A stretch of DNA of 64,000 nt, taken from contig JAGFNQ010005229.1 of assembly GCA_024364735.1 (NCBI GenBank), positions 490,281-554,280 on the forward strand. Reading direction: 5' to 3'. Made by a program: the position numbers and the translations under genes. This document shows positions 44,705 to 55,888 of the stretch, one piece after another. This DNA is from Boesenbergia rotunda (Eukaryota > Streptophyta > Magnoliopsida > Zingiberales > Zingiberaceae). Under the pieces are notes generated by a model. That model saw nothing but the letters and a program-made list of their open reading frames with translations, made no database searches and had not been told where the DNA came from. Position 1 is the stretch's first letter. The number at the start of each line of letters is the position of its first letter.

Positions 44705-44961
44705 AGGGACAGGGCCCCATCTCCTAGGAGAACTGTCGCTTATCCCCTTTTGCTCTTAAAAAGACTAGTGGGAAGAGTCTCTCTTAGGCAGAATAGAAAC
44801 TATATACTCGGGATCACGCAAGGTAAGGCTATGGCAAAGAAGATGGAACGAACAGGAGACATATGTGTGAATACTCAGAACACAAAAGACAACCAAATGG
44901 CAGAGGATAATGGAGCACAAGTATTTCATTCAAAGCAGAGTACACAAAAATATAATTACAT

Positions 44962-47900
44962 TTACAACTCCTTTTCTTCGGGAGGCAACTCATCCCAGAC
45001 CCGACCAACAATGAGGAAACTGAGGTCGACATTTGTCCTCAACACTCCCGCTTGCCTGAGCTAGTGGACTGCTGTTGGTATGGCTTGGCTGTTTCCAAGA
45101 CAACCATGTGGTCGTATCTGAGAGACCTCTCTATGTCTACGGATTAAACAATTTTAATCCGAATAGAGACCCGTCCCTCTAACAACCGAATCGTCGTCGT
45201 GTTAATTAATCTAAGTTACAACTTAGCCGAAACTGAGGTTAAGGTCTTGTAACTTTCCGGATTAATTAACCGTGAAAAAAATGATGATTTGGATCGCCGA
45301 TTTTTGTGTTTATCTTCGGGGTCCAGTTAGTTAATTATTGTCTATGATAACGAATCAAAATAACTAACTAACATACATAAAATGACGAAGCAAAGTAATA
45401 TGACACAATTAAAACATAGCAAAATAAAACTGGAGCTCGGGAGAATTATACCTCACCGTTACCTCGCAGTCTTCTACCTTATGACCCACCCCTCCTAGAC
45501 GTCGTGTGGGCGATGATCTACCAAGACGCGGAGTCTCCAAGGCGCACCAATTAATCACCTATCTTCTTCTCTCCTTTAGCCAACAAACCCTAGATCTAGG
45601 GTTTATACCACCGGCACCTTTGCTCCTCCACCACCTTGCGCCACCGGCCACAGAGGTCGCCTAAGATCGCCGGCCACAAGGTATCTCCAGGAAGAGGCCA
45701 ATGAAGAAGTAGAATTGGATGAAGATGAGGAATCAATCCTCTTCTCCTTCCCTATCCCCGTCGCAAGTCCCTCCACCGCCAACGCTGCAAAACCGAAGAG
45801 GCTTGCCGCTGGCTGAGCTCCGCAGCTCCTTGGGTGATCACGGTGAAGAGAAGAGGAGCTTAGGAAGAGAACCAGAAGGAGAAAACTCCTCTTCAACCTC
45901 TCCCAATCTCTTCTTCTTGCTTCTTCACCGCCAGCGACCACCACACCGAGCGCCTCCTTCCTTTCTCTCCACGCCACCGGTTTCTCCTCTTCCAAGTTGC
46001 TGCTGTGTTCCTCAAGATGGAGTCGAGTCCTCCTTGATACCGGCCACCACTTGGATCAAAGAGGAAGAACCAAAGGAGAAGAAGAAGATGCTTCTCCTCC
46101 TCTTGTGTGTGACCTAGGAGAGAGAGAGAGAGGTAGAGAGGCTAGGGTTTTGATTTGGATTAATTCCAAAATTAATCCGGGATTAATTAGCCTTGTATCA
46201 TGACTCCTATGGGGTATTTATAGGTCTAACGTAGGGACCATGAGGAGGAGTTGGTTCTTGGCCCGCTTATGGATCCAAACCCGATCCATTAATGGCGATC
46301 CATTCCACTAAAGGATCTCATTGTACTTCCTCACCAACCCCCATATTTTCATATGGGCTCCATATATTACGAGTCGTTCATCTCCCTGCGTTTAAGATAT
46401 CATATGCCCGATAATTAATTTAATTTACTGATAATTAAATTAATTGTCCTCTTTATCCTTGATTAGTATCACTCAACCTTTTCATCATGTCGGACCATAG
46501 TCCACTTGCAAGATTTGGCATGACAATTTTTTGAGCTCACCAAGGGGGCATCATCATCCCGACTCACCAGGACACGGATTCCGTCAATAATCAACAACAT
46601 ATCATATTATTAATATTATTTCCCAACTTATCGGGCCTATCAATCTAACAGAATAGATCTCGCCCATTGATAAATAAAAGTGATAATAATTAATAATATA
46701 TGCCCTTCATTATTTCGAGATTAAGAGATCGTACTCAATAATATTATCCGAGGTCTAATCCAATTTACTAAGTCAGTACAAAAATTGGATGACCTCTCTT
46801 TTGGTCCTACTCAATGTACACAAAGTACACTAGTATAATTCTATTGTTAAGATAAATCACACCTAATTACACTACAACCATCCCGATGGTTTGTCCAACT
46901 CCATCTCGATTGTGAGCCTCTTTCTTATGCTTCAGCAAGGAACTCGATAACATGATCTTATGTGCGATACCACGCACCATGTTATCTACAATGCCAAGCA
47001 TCAGACAGTTTGTGCACATACTAATATAAACATGCACTGTGTGATTTTTTTATTCTCTTTAAAATATAGATGTATTCTAACCAAAAGGCAAGACTTTTAG
47101 TATACATCCTAACAACTGTCCCGTTGAAGCCTTGCTTCATACGGTGTAACACTTGGCTTGCTAGGATGTCACCGAATTCATCCGACTGGAGGATTTTCGC
47201 TTTGAATGTCGCCTCTATGTCTGCTCGTCGGTACTCTTCAGCAGCTTTGTATTGTTGAAGTTCATCTACAGCTGCGTCCTGGCTCGCCCTCATCTCCGTG
47301 GCCTGAGATGAGTGCTGGTCCCTAACCGCCTCTGTCTCTCGGAGTTGCGATCGGGCTTGATCCAAGTCGCCCTGCAACTGGCGGAGATCTTCGGCCAAAT
47401 TTGCCTCCCGCTCCTCAACCCACTTCCTCCCCTCCACCTGGTGGTCCACCTCGTCAGTAAGTGTTTTCGTTGCCTTGCTTAGGAAGACCACCCGGTAGTT
47501 CGCAACATGGAGTGAGGCTTGGGGGGTCAACAAAGATTGTAGGTGTATGCTCTACCTTAGCCCATAGGCTCCTACTGACCTCCGCCTGCATTAAACCCTC
47601 CTCACGGGCACGGTGGACTTCCGCCTCCAATTGGTTTGCTCGTTGGAGCAGGGCATCGGTCTCCCGTCGGGAGTATAACAGACTACCCCCGCTGAGGCAT
47701 TCTTAAGTAGCCTGCCATGGTGAAAAACAGGAATTAAAAAGGATCAAGTTTACGATATAGGACAAGACCTTTTTACCTTCAGCAATGAGTCATACAAATG
47801 GGCGAGGGGTCCAGCCTTGACACTGGAGATTCTCCCTCTTGCATCCTCTTGACTCCTCGACTCTTTTCCCCAGCTCGTAGGGGAAATGGCGTCGCTGGAG

Positions 47901-49380
47901 CAAGAGACGGGTTGAATGGCAGGGGCCCCTGGAGGCAATGTTGAGGGGCCCGAGATGTCCTCCTCAGAACTAGACAATCCCTCAGACATCAGACCCTCGG
48001 CAATGGATCCCTCAGCTTCATCGGTTGTTGACCCCGAGAAGTTGCCTCCTATTCTGCCTAGACCTTCTGGCGCAGGTAAGCGCTTGTCAGCTGAGGCTCT
48101 GCTAAGACCGCCTTTTTTCCTCATAGAGTGTCTAAGGAAGTGGCGAAAGTAGGGGTTGTGGCCAGAGGCTTTGCAGTGGGAGGGGGCGTGTCCTCCTCAA
48201 CCTCGACGATAGTTGGATGCTCGGTAGGTCAGAGCTTCCTCAATTTCCTCCAAGAGGCCGGTCGCTTGGCCAGGTGTTTTTGCCTCCTCTTCCTAGGTGA
48301 TTCAAGCGGGGATGAGCTGGCCTGAGGCGCCGTTTCTTTCTCATCTTCTCCCGTCTCAAGGAGATTAGGGGAGGACCCGGCTCCTTGGTCCTTGGGCAGC
48401 TCTAGCGTCCCTTGTTCACAGGGCCACTCCGTTGCTCTCGAGTCGTTGGTCGGCTCAGCCATCTCCCCCGACTCTTCGGGCGTGTCGGCCACCAAGGGGG
48501 TGGGTGCAGGAGAAGGAGCCAAGGCTTGTTCATTGGCCTGGTCCCACTTGAGTATCCAGTTCATCACCCGGGATAGCATGATGTCCTCTGCAATACAAAG
48601 ACAACAAAGCATCAGTTAGAATTCGTGAACATCTATAAGATTATTAACTTACCGAGGCTGTGACTTATGCTGGTGGCCTTTGGGCTGAGCCTCGCCCAGT
48701 ACATAAGTTCATCACTTTGCACCAAGCGGGGGCCGCTGAACTCCATATCGGCCAGGATGCTCCTAGCCCGCTGGTAACTCAGATCCTACTGGAAGTCGCC
48801 AAGATCCGGCACGGCAGGGAAACTCTCCCTCCAGCGAATGGGACTGAAGGGTTGCTGAGGTAATTGAACAAAGAAAAACGTTCCTTCCACCCCTTATGGG
48901 AGGAAGGAAGACCCCTATGAACCTATGACTAGGGCGAGCCATGAAACCAAAAGCTCCCCTGGACGCTTAGGTCGGGAGGAAGAAGAAATGGAAAAAACGG
49001 GGGTTAAGGGAATGTCAAAAAGTCTGAAAAGGATAAATGCTCCGCTCATCTAAGCGAAGGCATTGGGAGCCATTTGATAAAGGGGATGATGAAGTAGGAA
49101 GAAATGCTCATGAAAAAGGGCGGAATGGGAAAGCGAAGCCCTAACTCTATCTACCCTAAGAAAAAAGTAAAACACGACCCTAGGGGAGGTTCTACAGGAG
49201 ACTAGTTTACCCTAGGTACTTCCAGTTGTAGTTCCTCCAGGATGTCATACGCCTCCCGGGCGGCTTGAAGGGTCTCTAACTTAACCTTGGAGGAGGCAGC
49301 TTCATACCATTCCGGTTGATAAACCTCCTCCTTGTCTGTTGTCTCCTTCCTCCGTTGGTCCTTTTTTCCTTCCTTGCCCA
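44962..49380 (-). pseudogene. Antisense multi-exon gene of the gypsy element (gag/transposon-like, coiled coil)
   Basis: Likely exons on the minus strand: 49380-49211 (starts MGKEGKKDQRRKE), 48958-48653, 48587-47777 and 47711-44962, each with GT/AG borders. Exon 2 carries a KERFFFVQLPQQPF-type segment seen in 'putative gypsy type transposon' proteins. Exon 3 is acidic and proline-rich with a basic PRKRRQK. Exon 4 is a long coiled coil ('EEREANLAEDLRQLQGDLDQ'). The last exon is split by the 2042-bp insertion at 45073-47114: on its far side, joined at the target site, the same frame runs to a stop at 44962-44964 with 'RTNVDLSFLIVGRVWDELPP', apart from one TAG. Several other stops and a frameshift make it a pseudogene. 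Antisense extra ORFs before the 3' LTR are known in Tat elements. Confidence 0.6.
45073..47114 (-). mobile_element. 2042-bp TG...CA insertion (probable solo LTR) in the antisense gene
   Basis: Plus edges TGTTGGTATG and CATCCTAACA, so the minus strand begins TGTTAGGATG. Flanks ACTGC (45068-45072) and ACTGT (47115-47119) form a near-perfect target duplication. Removing the insertion restores the reading frame of the interrupted exon. Inside there is no pol or gag, and no internal LTR pair or primer site was found. Frames at 45603-46203 overlap on both strands and lack family features. The AT-rich part 46480-47050 resembles LTR sequence. Confidence 0.75.
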
Positions 49381-49981
49381 TGACTCCTAAGAGAATAAGA
49401 GGAAGGGGATGGAGGAAGAGGGGAACTTACAAGTGGGGAGGAAGCCTTAACAAGACGGAAGCTTGGCGAGTGTGAACGGAGAATGCGTACTCTGTTGAAC
49501 GATAGGGCAAGAAGGCGGACGAACATTGGATTTCCCTGTTTTATAGGGAAGAAACCGCCCTCGTGCGAGTAATAGGGGCTTGGCACGTGGACGGTGATGG
49601 TTGCCCATCTCGAGGAGCCACCTCTCTTTAAAGTCGTTGTATGGTGTGACTCTGCGGCGCGCTTCAGCAGGAGATCGCGAAGGAGATATCTGGACACGTG
49701 GCGCAGCGGCATTTGCGGAGTTGTTTTGTCGCCATTAAAAGACTCCATGCACTTTTAATTGTTGATTGAAAACTATCATTACCCCACTTTGAAACTCGCG
49801 AGGACTTTTTGTTTCATTCAAAAGATTGTCTTGAGCCCAGAGTCGAATTTTGTGATTCCTCGGACTCAACAAAGCCACCAACAGGGAAGTTATGGATAAA
49901 TGAGCCCACAAATGTATAATTTCCCCTTCCTCCTCACATCATTAGTCTAATCAGTCAGTCACACTTCCTTCGATTAGACTT

Positions 49982-49993
49982 GAAGGGAGGGAC
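49982..49993 (+). other. Polypurine tract of the gypsy element
   Basis: GAAGGGAGGGAC just before the 3' LTR starting TGTGAGAGG at 49995. It sets plus orientation for the whole gypsy element. The stretch 49381-49981 upstream of it is probably the promoter side of the antisense gene and noncoding element sequence; no gene is supported there. Confidence 0.6.
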
Positions 49994-49994
49994 T

Positions 49995-50853
49995 TGTGAG
50001 AGGATGAACACCCCGGCATTAACATGTGGCACAGGGAAGCTACGTGTCTGGGTCCAATGAACTTAAAGGCCGAAGTCGAGCCCCCGAGACCACCTCGGGA
50101 AGGCAGATCCCCTAGACTAACTTGGGATGGCCTATGACTAAGACCAACTCAGGATGGCCTATGACCAAGACCAACTTGGGAGGGCATACGCCCGAGACCA
50201 CCTCAGGAAGTTAGATCCCCGAACTAACTCAAGATGACCTACGACCGAGACTAGCTCGGGAAGTCAGATCCCCGAACTCAAGACCGCCTCGGGAGAGTAG
50301 GTCCCCGAGTTCACCTAGGGATGATATACTCCCGAGACCCCCTCAGGAGGACAAACCCCTATAGCTGTCTCGGGAGGGAATACCTCGAGAACCACTCGGG
50401 AGAGCGGAGCCCGAAGACCAATACGTCATATAGCCCAACTTCAAGTAACTGTTCCTCCTGCTAGATCAGAAAAGTCGTCAGATATTTATTGTCCATTATA
50501 CACGACAATTAAGGCCTTAATAACCATTACGGTCGTTACCTAAAATTTATCCTGTAATCGACGAACACGGAATGAGGAGGAGGTACGCTCTTTTCCCCAG
50601 GTATATAAAGTGCTTTGTCGCACAGGTAGAGGAGGTACGCTCTCTGAACTCACAACTATTCTTCTTCCCCGTTGTCCTCTTGCAAGTAATAGAAGTCTGA
50701 CTTAAGCATCGGAGTGGGCTCCGCCGGAGAACCTCTGGTGTGTTCCCATTAACACTCGTGTTGATCTCGTAGGGCACGATCTACTTCCCTTCGTCATCAT
50801 CCTCAGGGTTGAACTCTGGTGACTTGTCATCCACGTCAATTCCTTCCGGAACA
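49995..50853 (+). mobile_element. 3' LTR of the Tat-like gypsy element (859 bp)
   Basis: Edges TGTGAGAGG and CCGGAACA. TATA box TATATAAAG at 50602-50610. Between 50085 and 50410 a degenerate repeat of about 35 bp ('gaccaactcaggatggccta' type) occurs about nine times and lies upstream of the TATA box, again a repeat array before an LTR promoter. The matching 5' LTR is not in the window. Confidence 0.65.
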
Positions 50854-52991
50854 AGAAGAAAAACTATCCAACCTTAATTTACTAAACTTTTGGTTAAGAT
50901 TCTCTTGTGATTGTTTTAAGTATTCTAGATTAGTCATAAAAACTTCTAGAATTTGATTGTTTTTAACCAAATTATTAGCAACTAATTTAAGTATTCTATA
51001 GAATTTTTCTTTATGAAATTCTAAAGAGCTAACCAAACTAATAAATAAGTACTTGAATTTAACTAGTTATTGTCTGAATGTAACCAATACTTAACAAGTT
51101 TTTGTTTTCAAGAAACAATAATGTTTACTTTGATCGAGTGAGATAATTTGTTTGCATGAAGTCGGTAGAGCCAAGTCTAAATAATCTAATTTTTTATTTT
51201 CTGTAAGAAAGCTTGAAGTCATATAAAGATCTCAAGTTTAAGAATGAGGTTCTTGTTAGTAGGAGTTCTAGAGCCAATTATATAATGATTGACTAGGGAC
51301 TTTTTGTATCATATTCTATCATTAATAAATGCATATTTGGTTATTATACTTACTTTATTATTTATGCCAAATAACTAAGTATAATAATGTCCTTGTGTAG
51401 TAGGTTCTTATCTACATCATATCAATTAGTTGAATCAATAGTGAGATGATGTAGAGAACACTACACTAAACTATTCCTAGTCAAGCATTAATATTGTATT
51501 CAAGGACAATATTAATGCATGGAGACTAGCATGTAGGTCAATTGATGACTTGAGCTCATAAGTCATGGATATGTGATATCAAGTTGATACATGGGTATAC
51601 ATTAGAGAATGTGTACTGAATTGACCCGTCATGAGAAAGTTTCATAGATTGTCATATGAGTGTCATAAACTTTCTCATGTGACTATTAGTATGAATAGTC
51701 CTTAGACCTGAAGTCACTACGGTTCCTTACATAAGGAGTTATGTACTTTGGTATCGTCAAACGTCACCCGTAATAGGGTGGACTATAAAGGCGATCACTG
51801 GGTATATAATGAGTCATGCAGAGGGATGTGAGTGATGTAGATGGGATCTATCCCTCCCATATGACGGGAATGATATCTGTGGGCCCCTTGATCGAGTAGG
51901 ACTACTAAAACGCATGGTCATGCTCAAATGAGTCAATATGAGATATTGAGCTCATTTATTTGAGTGAGTCTACTCGGGGATCAAGAAACACATAGATTGA
52001 TCGAGGATGGCACGGTCTATGCCTCATTGGTCAATCTAGATATCGAGGATAGAAGGAAAAAGGTCATACATTATCATAGTCATGGAGGTTTAGTCGGATC
52101 TCGATTTTTCTTGTTACTTGGGTAGCAATGATGCATTGCTAGATGCCGCTCATTGCTTATGTGTCTAAAGTGTTTAGGCGCATTGCCAACGTCACGAGAA
52201 CCTATTGGGTCACACACTAAGGATATGATGCTTCGGGAGTTCGGGAGACCGGGTCAGGAGCTCAGGGAGACTAGGCCGGGAATTCGAGTTGGGAACTCGG
52301 GAGACTTGGTCGGGAGCTCGGGGACTTAGTCGGCAGACTGGGTCAGGAGCTCGGCGACTTGCTGGGGAGACTTGGTCGGGAGCTCGGGGACTTGCTCGGG
52401 AGACTTGGTCGGGAGACCTGGTCGGAAGCCCGAGAGGCCCGGTCGGAATTGCAGGAGAAATTCATTAAAGTGTATAATGAAGGAAAGAGAAAAGTCTCTC
52501 TTCATTGGATGAAGAGAAGGTGAAGAGTCACATGAAAAGATGTGCTCTTTATTGGCTTTAATGAAGGGAAGCCAAAGAGACAAAAGACTCTTCATATTCA
52601 TGGGACGAGTATAAAAGAGGGTCTAGTCATTTTGAATGACAAGTAAGTGAGTTTTTCCTTCCTCTCTTCTTCCTCTTCTCCCTTTGGCTGAAACCCTTGT
52701 TGGGTTCTTGGTGGTCTTGTGAACTACCTCCAGTTGCTAGCACAACTAAGGTAGTTCTTCCCGAAGTTGAGAGATCGTGTCTGTGTGGATACGAATAGAG
52801 GCATGGACATTTGAACGTGCAAGAGATTCAGCGCATCTTGGACGAGCGGAATAAGCGAAAGGGCACGCTCCAAAGGTATACACTTTAGATAGATATATTA
52901 GATAGATGAACTTTGTACGAGTTTTTCTTTCGCATGGATCACTTGAGGGATCTTGTTTCCGCTGCGTTTTGTGTTTTGGCGCCGGGAGATC
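50854..52991 (+). mobile_element. Decayed plus-strand LTR sequence, family uncertain
   Basis: No coding frame. Blocks such as 'gacaatattaatgcatggag' and the right end 'ttccgctgcgttttgtgttt..ggcgccgggagatcccaac' look like a plant copia LTR reading to the right. 52220-52450 is a minisatellite of 'cgggagacttggtcgggagctc' type. The left edge could not be placed. 50854-51060 may be a separate gag scrap. Confidence 0.45.
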
Positions 52992-53852
52992 CCAACGGCT
53001 CTAATACCACTTATTTCTATTTTCTGAGTTATTTTTCTAGTCTTGTTCTTAAGTCTTAGTCTTGTTGTTTCAAATAGCCTCAGATAGGTTGTTTCCAACC
53101 TATCTGAGGTGCCTCAGATCTATTTGAGGTGCCTCTGGTCGCATCTAGGGTGCCTCCATCAGCTGAACTTTATCCTCGCAGCTTATCCATTCGAAGGCAC
53201 CCTTAGCTCATTCAGGGCGCCTCCAGTCTGAACTGAGGTGCCTCAAGTCCCACCTGAGGTGCCTCGGGATCTGTTTATCCGAGACTGTTTTTGCAATTTC
53301 AACCCTTTAAAATGTGGTAATCCAAAACATAAATATTTACCCTACAAAACAAAGTTAGCACATTACAAAAATATAGATATGATTATTAATTATATCTTGT
53401 CTTCCCAAGACCAGAATGTAGTCATGATCTCATCTTAGATATCTAAAATGGCTCTAAGCTGAACCGCAGTTATAGTCCCACCGGGACTCGTCTTTACTAG
53501 ATCTCTTTTCTCCAGTGACTTACCTTACTTATCATTTGCAGACTTACTCAGCTTCTTGACCCACCAGGTCTTCCTACCAGATATTCCATCAGTGGTTGTC
53601 AGGTCCTGCGAACCTAGCTGGACTTCATGTCAAGTATCAACCTACCTGAACTTCAGCCAGTTGTCAGGCCTCGCGGACCTAATTGGACTTTCTGTCATGT
53701 ATCAACTGACCTGGGTTTCAGCCTGGTGTCAGGTCCTAAGTCTTTTAATCCTGCACACTTGGTAAAAAGGTTAGACAAACAACACATCTAACTTTAACCT
53801 TTTGTCATACATCAAAACCTGAATTTGACTATTAGTGCAAACTGCACCAACA
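52992..53852 (-). mobile_element. Minus-strand LTR with adjacent altered primer site
   Basis: 52992-53007 reads ggctctaataccactt, a minus-strand primer site with one change. The LTR runs to CACCAACA at 53852 and resembles type 2: 'gaggtgcctc' palindromes at 53105-53270 and 'caggtcttcctaccag' type repeats at 53560-53745. The TG at its left edge is lost. No polypurine tract follows, so it is a detached LTR. Confidence 0.6.
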
Positions 53853-54708
53853 ATATCAATCGTCATAAAACTATCATTGTTTGATCAGTCAGATGAAACT
53901 AGAACTAGATTATAACGTTCATATTATCGAATTAACATTAAGCTAAAAGCATTACTGTTTCATACCAAAATAATCAAAACACTCATGAAAACCATCCGTA
54001 AAATCAAAACACTCATAAATTATTCGTATAATCATAATAAACATGTTCGTTTATATCGGATATAGAAGCAAATAGTAAAACAATGTATTCGAATTCGCAA
54101 GTGACTTTGATACGGGGTTCGAAGCAAAATAAAGCATTAAAATTAAATGTAGCAGAAAAGAAACTCACCAAAGATCCATGCGAATTCAGGTTACATCATT
54201 GGTTTATAAATAATGCTACCTCTTAATGCGTATATGGAGAGTCAGGTCAATCTCAACGAGATTAGTACATTCACGCTTCTAGCGGTATTTACACAAGCAT
54301 AGCCGCCGCCGCCCGTCTCACGAGCACAATTGGAAAATCACGATAATTTTTTCCCGTAGTGCTAGCTACCATGCATATATATATAAGTTTAAATAAAACC
54401 CTAACTTTTAGTGTTATCTTATCAGATAAGATATGTTCGCCACCGCCAACTCTTATCAAATAAGACTTTATAAAACGTGGTCAAGTCTTATCTAATAAGA
54501 ATCCAATAAAATGTGGTCAAGTTTTATCTAATAAAACTTTATCTAATAACGTGACTAAATCTTATCTACTAAGATATTATCTAATAACGTGAGTTTTATT
54601 TGGTTTTGTTTTTAAATAAAAAAATCAAATAAATATTAGATTAATCATTAATCTAATAAATTTAAGATTCAATTAGATTAATGTGGGACTTTGGTTATAT
54701 TCCCAACA
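53853..54708 (-). mobile_element. LTR fragment of another copia family
   Basis: Ends 'attcccaaca' at 54708, so the minus strand starts TGTTGGGAATATAACC, a common plant copia LTR start. 54410-54600 repeats 'tcttatc(t)aataaga' palindromes. The other edge merges with the neighbouring LTR. No gene. Confidence 0.5.
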
Positions 54709-54779
54709 CCGGATTCTTGGCAAGAGAAGAAAAACTGTGGGACTTTAAAAATGTAGTTTGCTATTATACCAAATTCACA

Positions 54780-55421
54780 ATGCCCCTCACTCTAGAAAAA
54801 CCAGAACTGTTGAAATGAACTGTGTGATCCAAGTGAGGAATAACTTAGTATTGTTCAATGAAAAGAAGACTACTTACATTATATATAGGACCATAACATG
54901 GTTAAAAACATCTCATTTGGGACTAAACTATATATTGTAACAGTTCCCACTTATCAACAAAGAATCTGTGTTTTTTTTTCTCTTACTAGTTTCCACTTTC
55001 CAACAAGAATCTATGTGGTTTTTTTTTCTAATCACTAGATTAACGACAAGATATTATCTGCTATTTAAATTCTTGAAATATCTTTGAAGGTTGAATTGTA
55101 ATAAAATTTGCACTACTTGAGACTCTTTAAAACCCCATTAATTGAACCCTGGCTGAAAGCTAAGGATTTTCTGAAACCATATATTTTGGTTCACCTATTC
55201 TACTTAGCCATTGGAACTCTTGTATAATATTTTTAAAATTTTGCTTCTGGATAATATTTCTATCTTATAACAAGCAAGAGGTTCATACACTCCTATTAGA
55301 TAATTGCTCAGTTTTAGTCTACTAAACACCATATGATTAGGATTCATCTTGGCTTTTTTCTTTTTTTATCTTAAGACATTTATGCATCAGTCATCAAATA
55401 CCATACTGTACTATTTTAGTG

Positions 55422-55460
<39 letters not shown>

Positions 55461-55888
55461 GCTTCTTGCTGTATCTGTTAGTCATCCAATTGAGAGTTTT
55501 GTTGTTTATATACGACTGCTCTTTTATGAGCATTATCCCAAACATGATCAAGGACTATTTTTCAAAATCTCCATTTTCTTTCCATCATTAAGTTGTCTTT
55601 TACGGTTATAAAGTTGTAACATTTCCTTCTGGAGGATCATTTTTGCTCTAGACAACAATAAGTCAGCTACCATTGCATTGTCTTCTTTTATGAACTGCAT
55701 ATGTACTTGAATAATTTGCATGCCAGAAAACAAATGCATATTGGAAGTTTATTTGTTACCCAAAGCTTAACATTATTGTTTATTAAAACAGGTCAAGGAG
55801 GATATTTGGATTCTCTGTGTCTCTCATTCTCATCAACCTTGCTTCTATTATGGAGCGTGTCGATGAGAGTCTATTACCAGCAGTTTAT
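54780..55888 (+). pseudogene. Partial duplicate of the MFS gene: intron 1 tail plus start of exon 2
   Basis: Aligns with 62155-63243 along its length (for example 'gaagactacttacattatat' in both), with many small changes. It contains the splice acceptor (tttattaaaacag) and about 97 bp of exon 2 (55792-55888). Similarity ends at 'ccagcagtttat', and the next codon is a stop. One residue differs (alanine to valine in the MERADES motif). It has no promoter or first exon and is a non-functional fragment. Confidence 0.88.
55424..55457. repeat. (AC)n microsatellite in the duplicate
   Basis: About 17 AC units. The original copy near the functional exon has about 12 units at 62786-62810, so the repeat length changed after duplication. 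Confidence 0.9.

Larger units (their letters stand above)
35468..50853 (+). mobile_element. Tat-like Ty3/gypsy element, 3' part, with nested insertions
   Basis: Contains, in order, pol from the first RNase H through integrase (35468-37338), a tandem array (37445-38545), an antisense gene (44962-49380), a polypurine tract and a 3' LTR (49995-50853). Element D (38883-44704) and a 2042-bp insertion (45073-47114) interrupt it. The part upstream of 35468 (5' LTR, gag, protease, most of the reverse transcriptase) is missing, and sequence abuts the LTR of element C directly. Tat-lineage elements are known for a second RNase H, 3' tandem repeats and extra ORFs, and all three occur here. Confidence 0.75.

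Noticed and set aside
45603..46203. Overlapping frames on both strands around 45.6-46.2 kb as a possible gene
   Set aside because: Low-complexity serine, proline and glutamate runs, no recognisable domain, and located within a TG...CA insertion.
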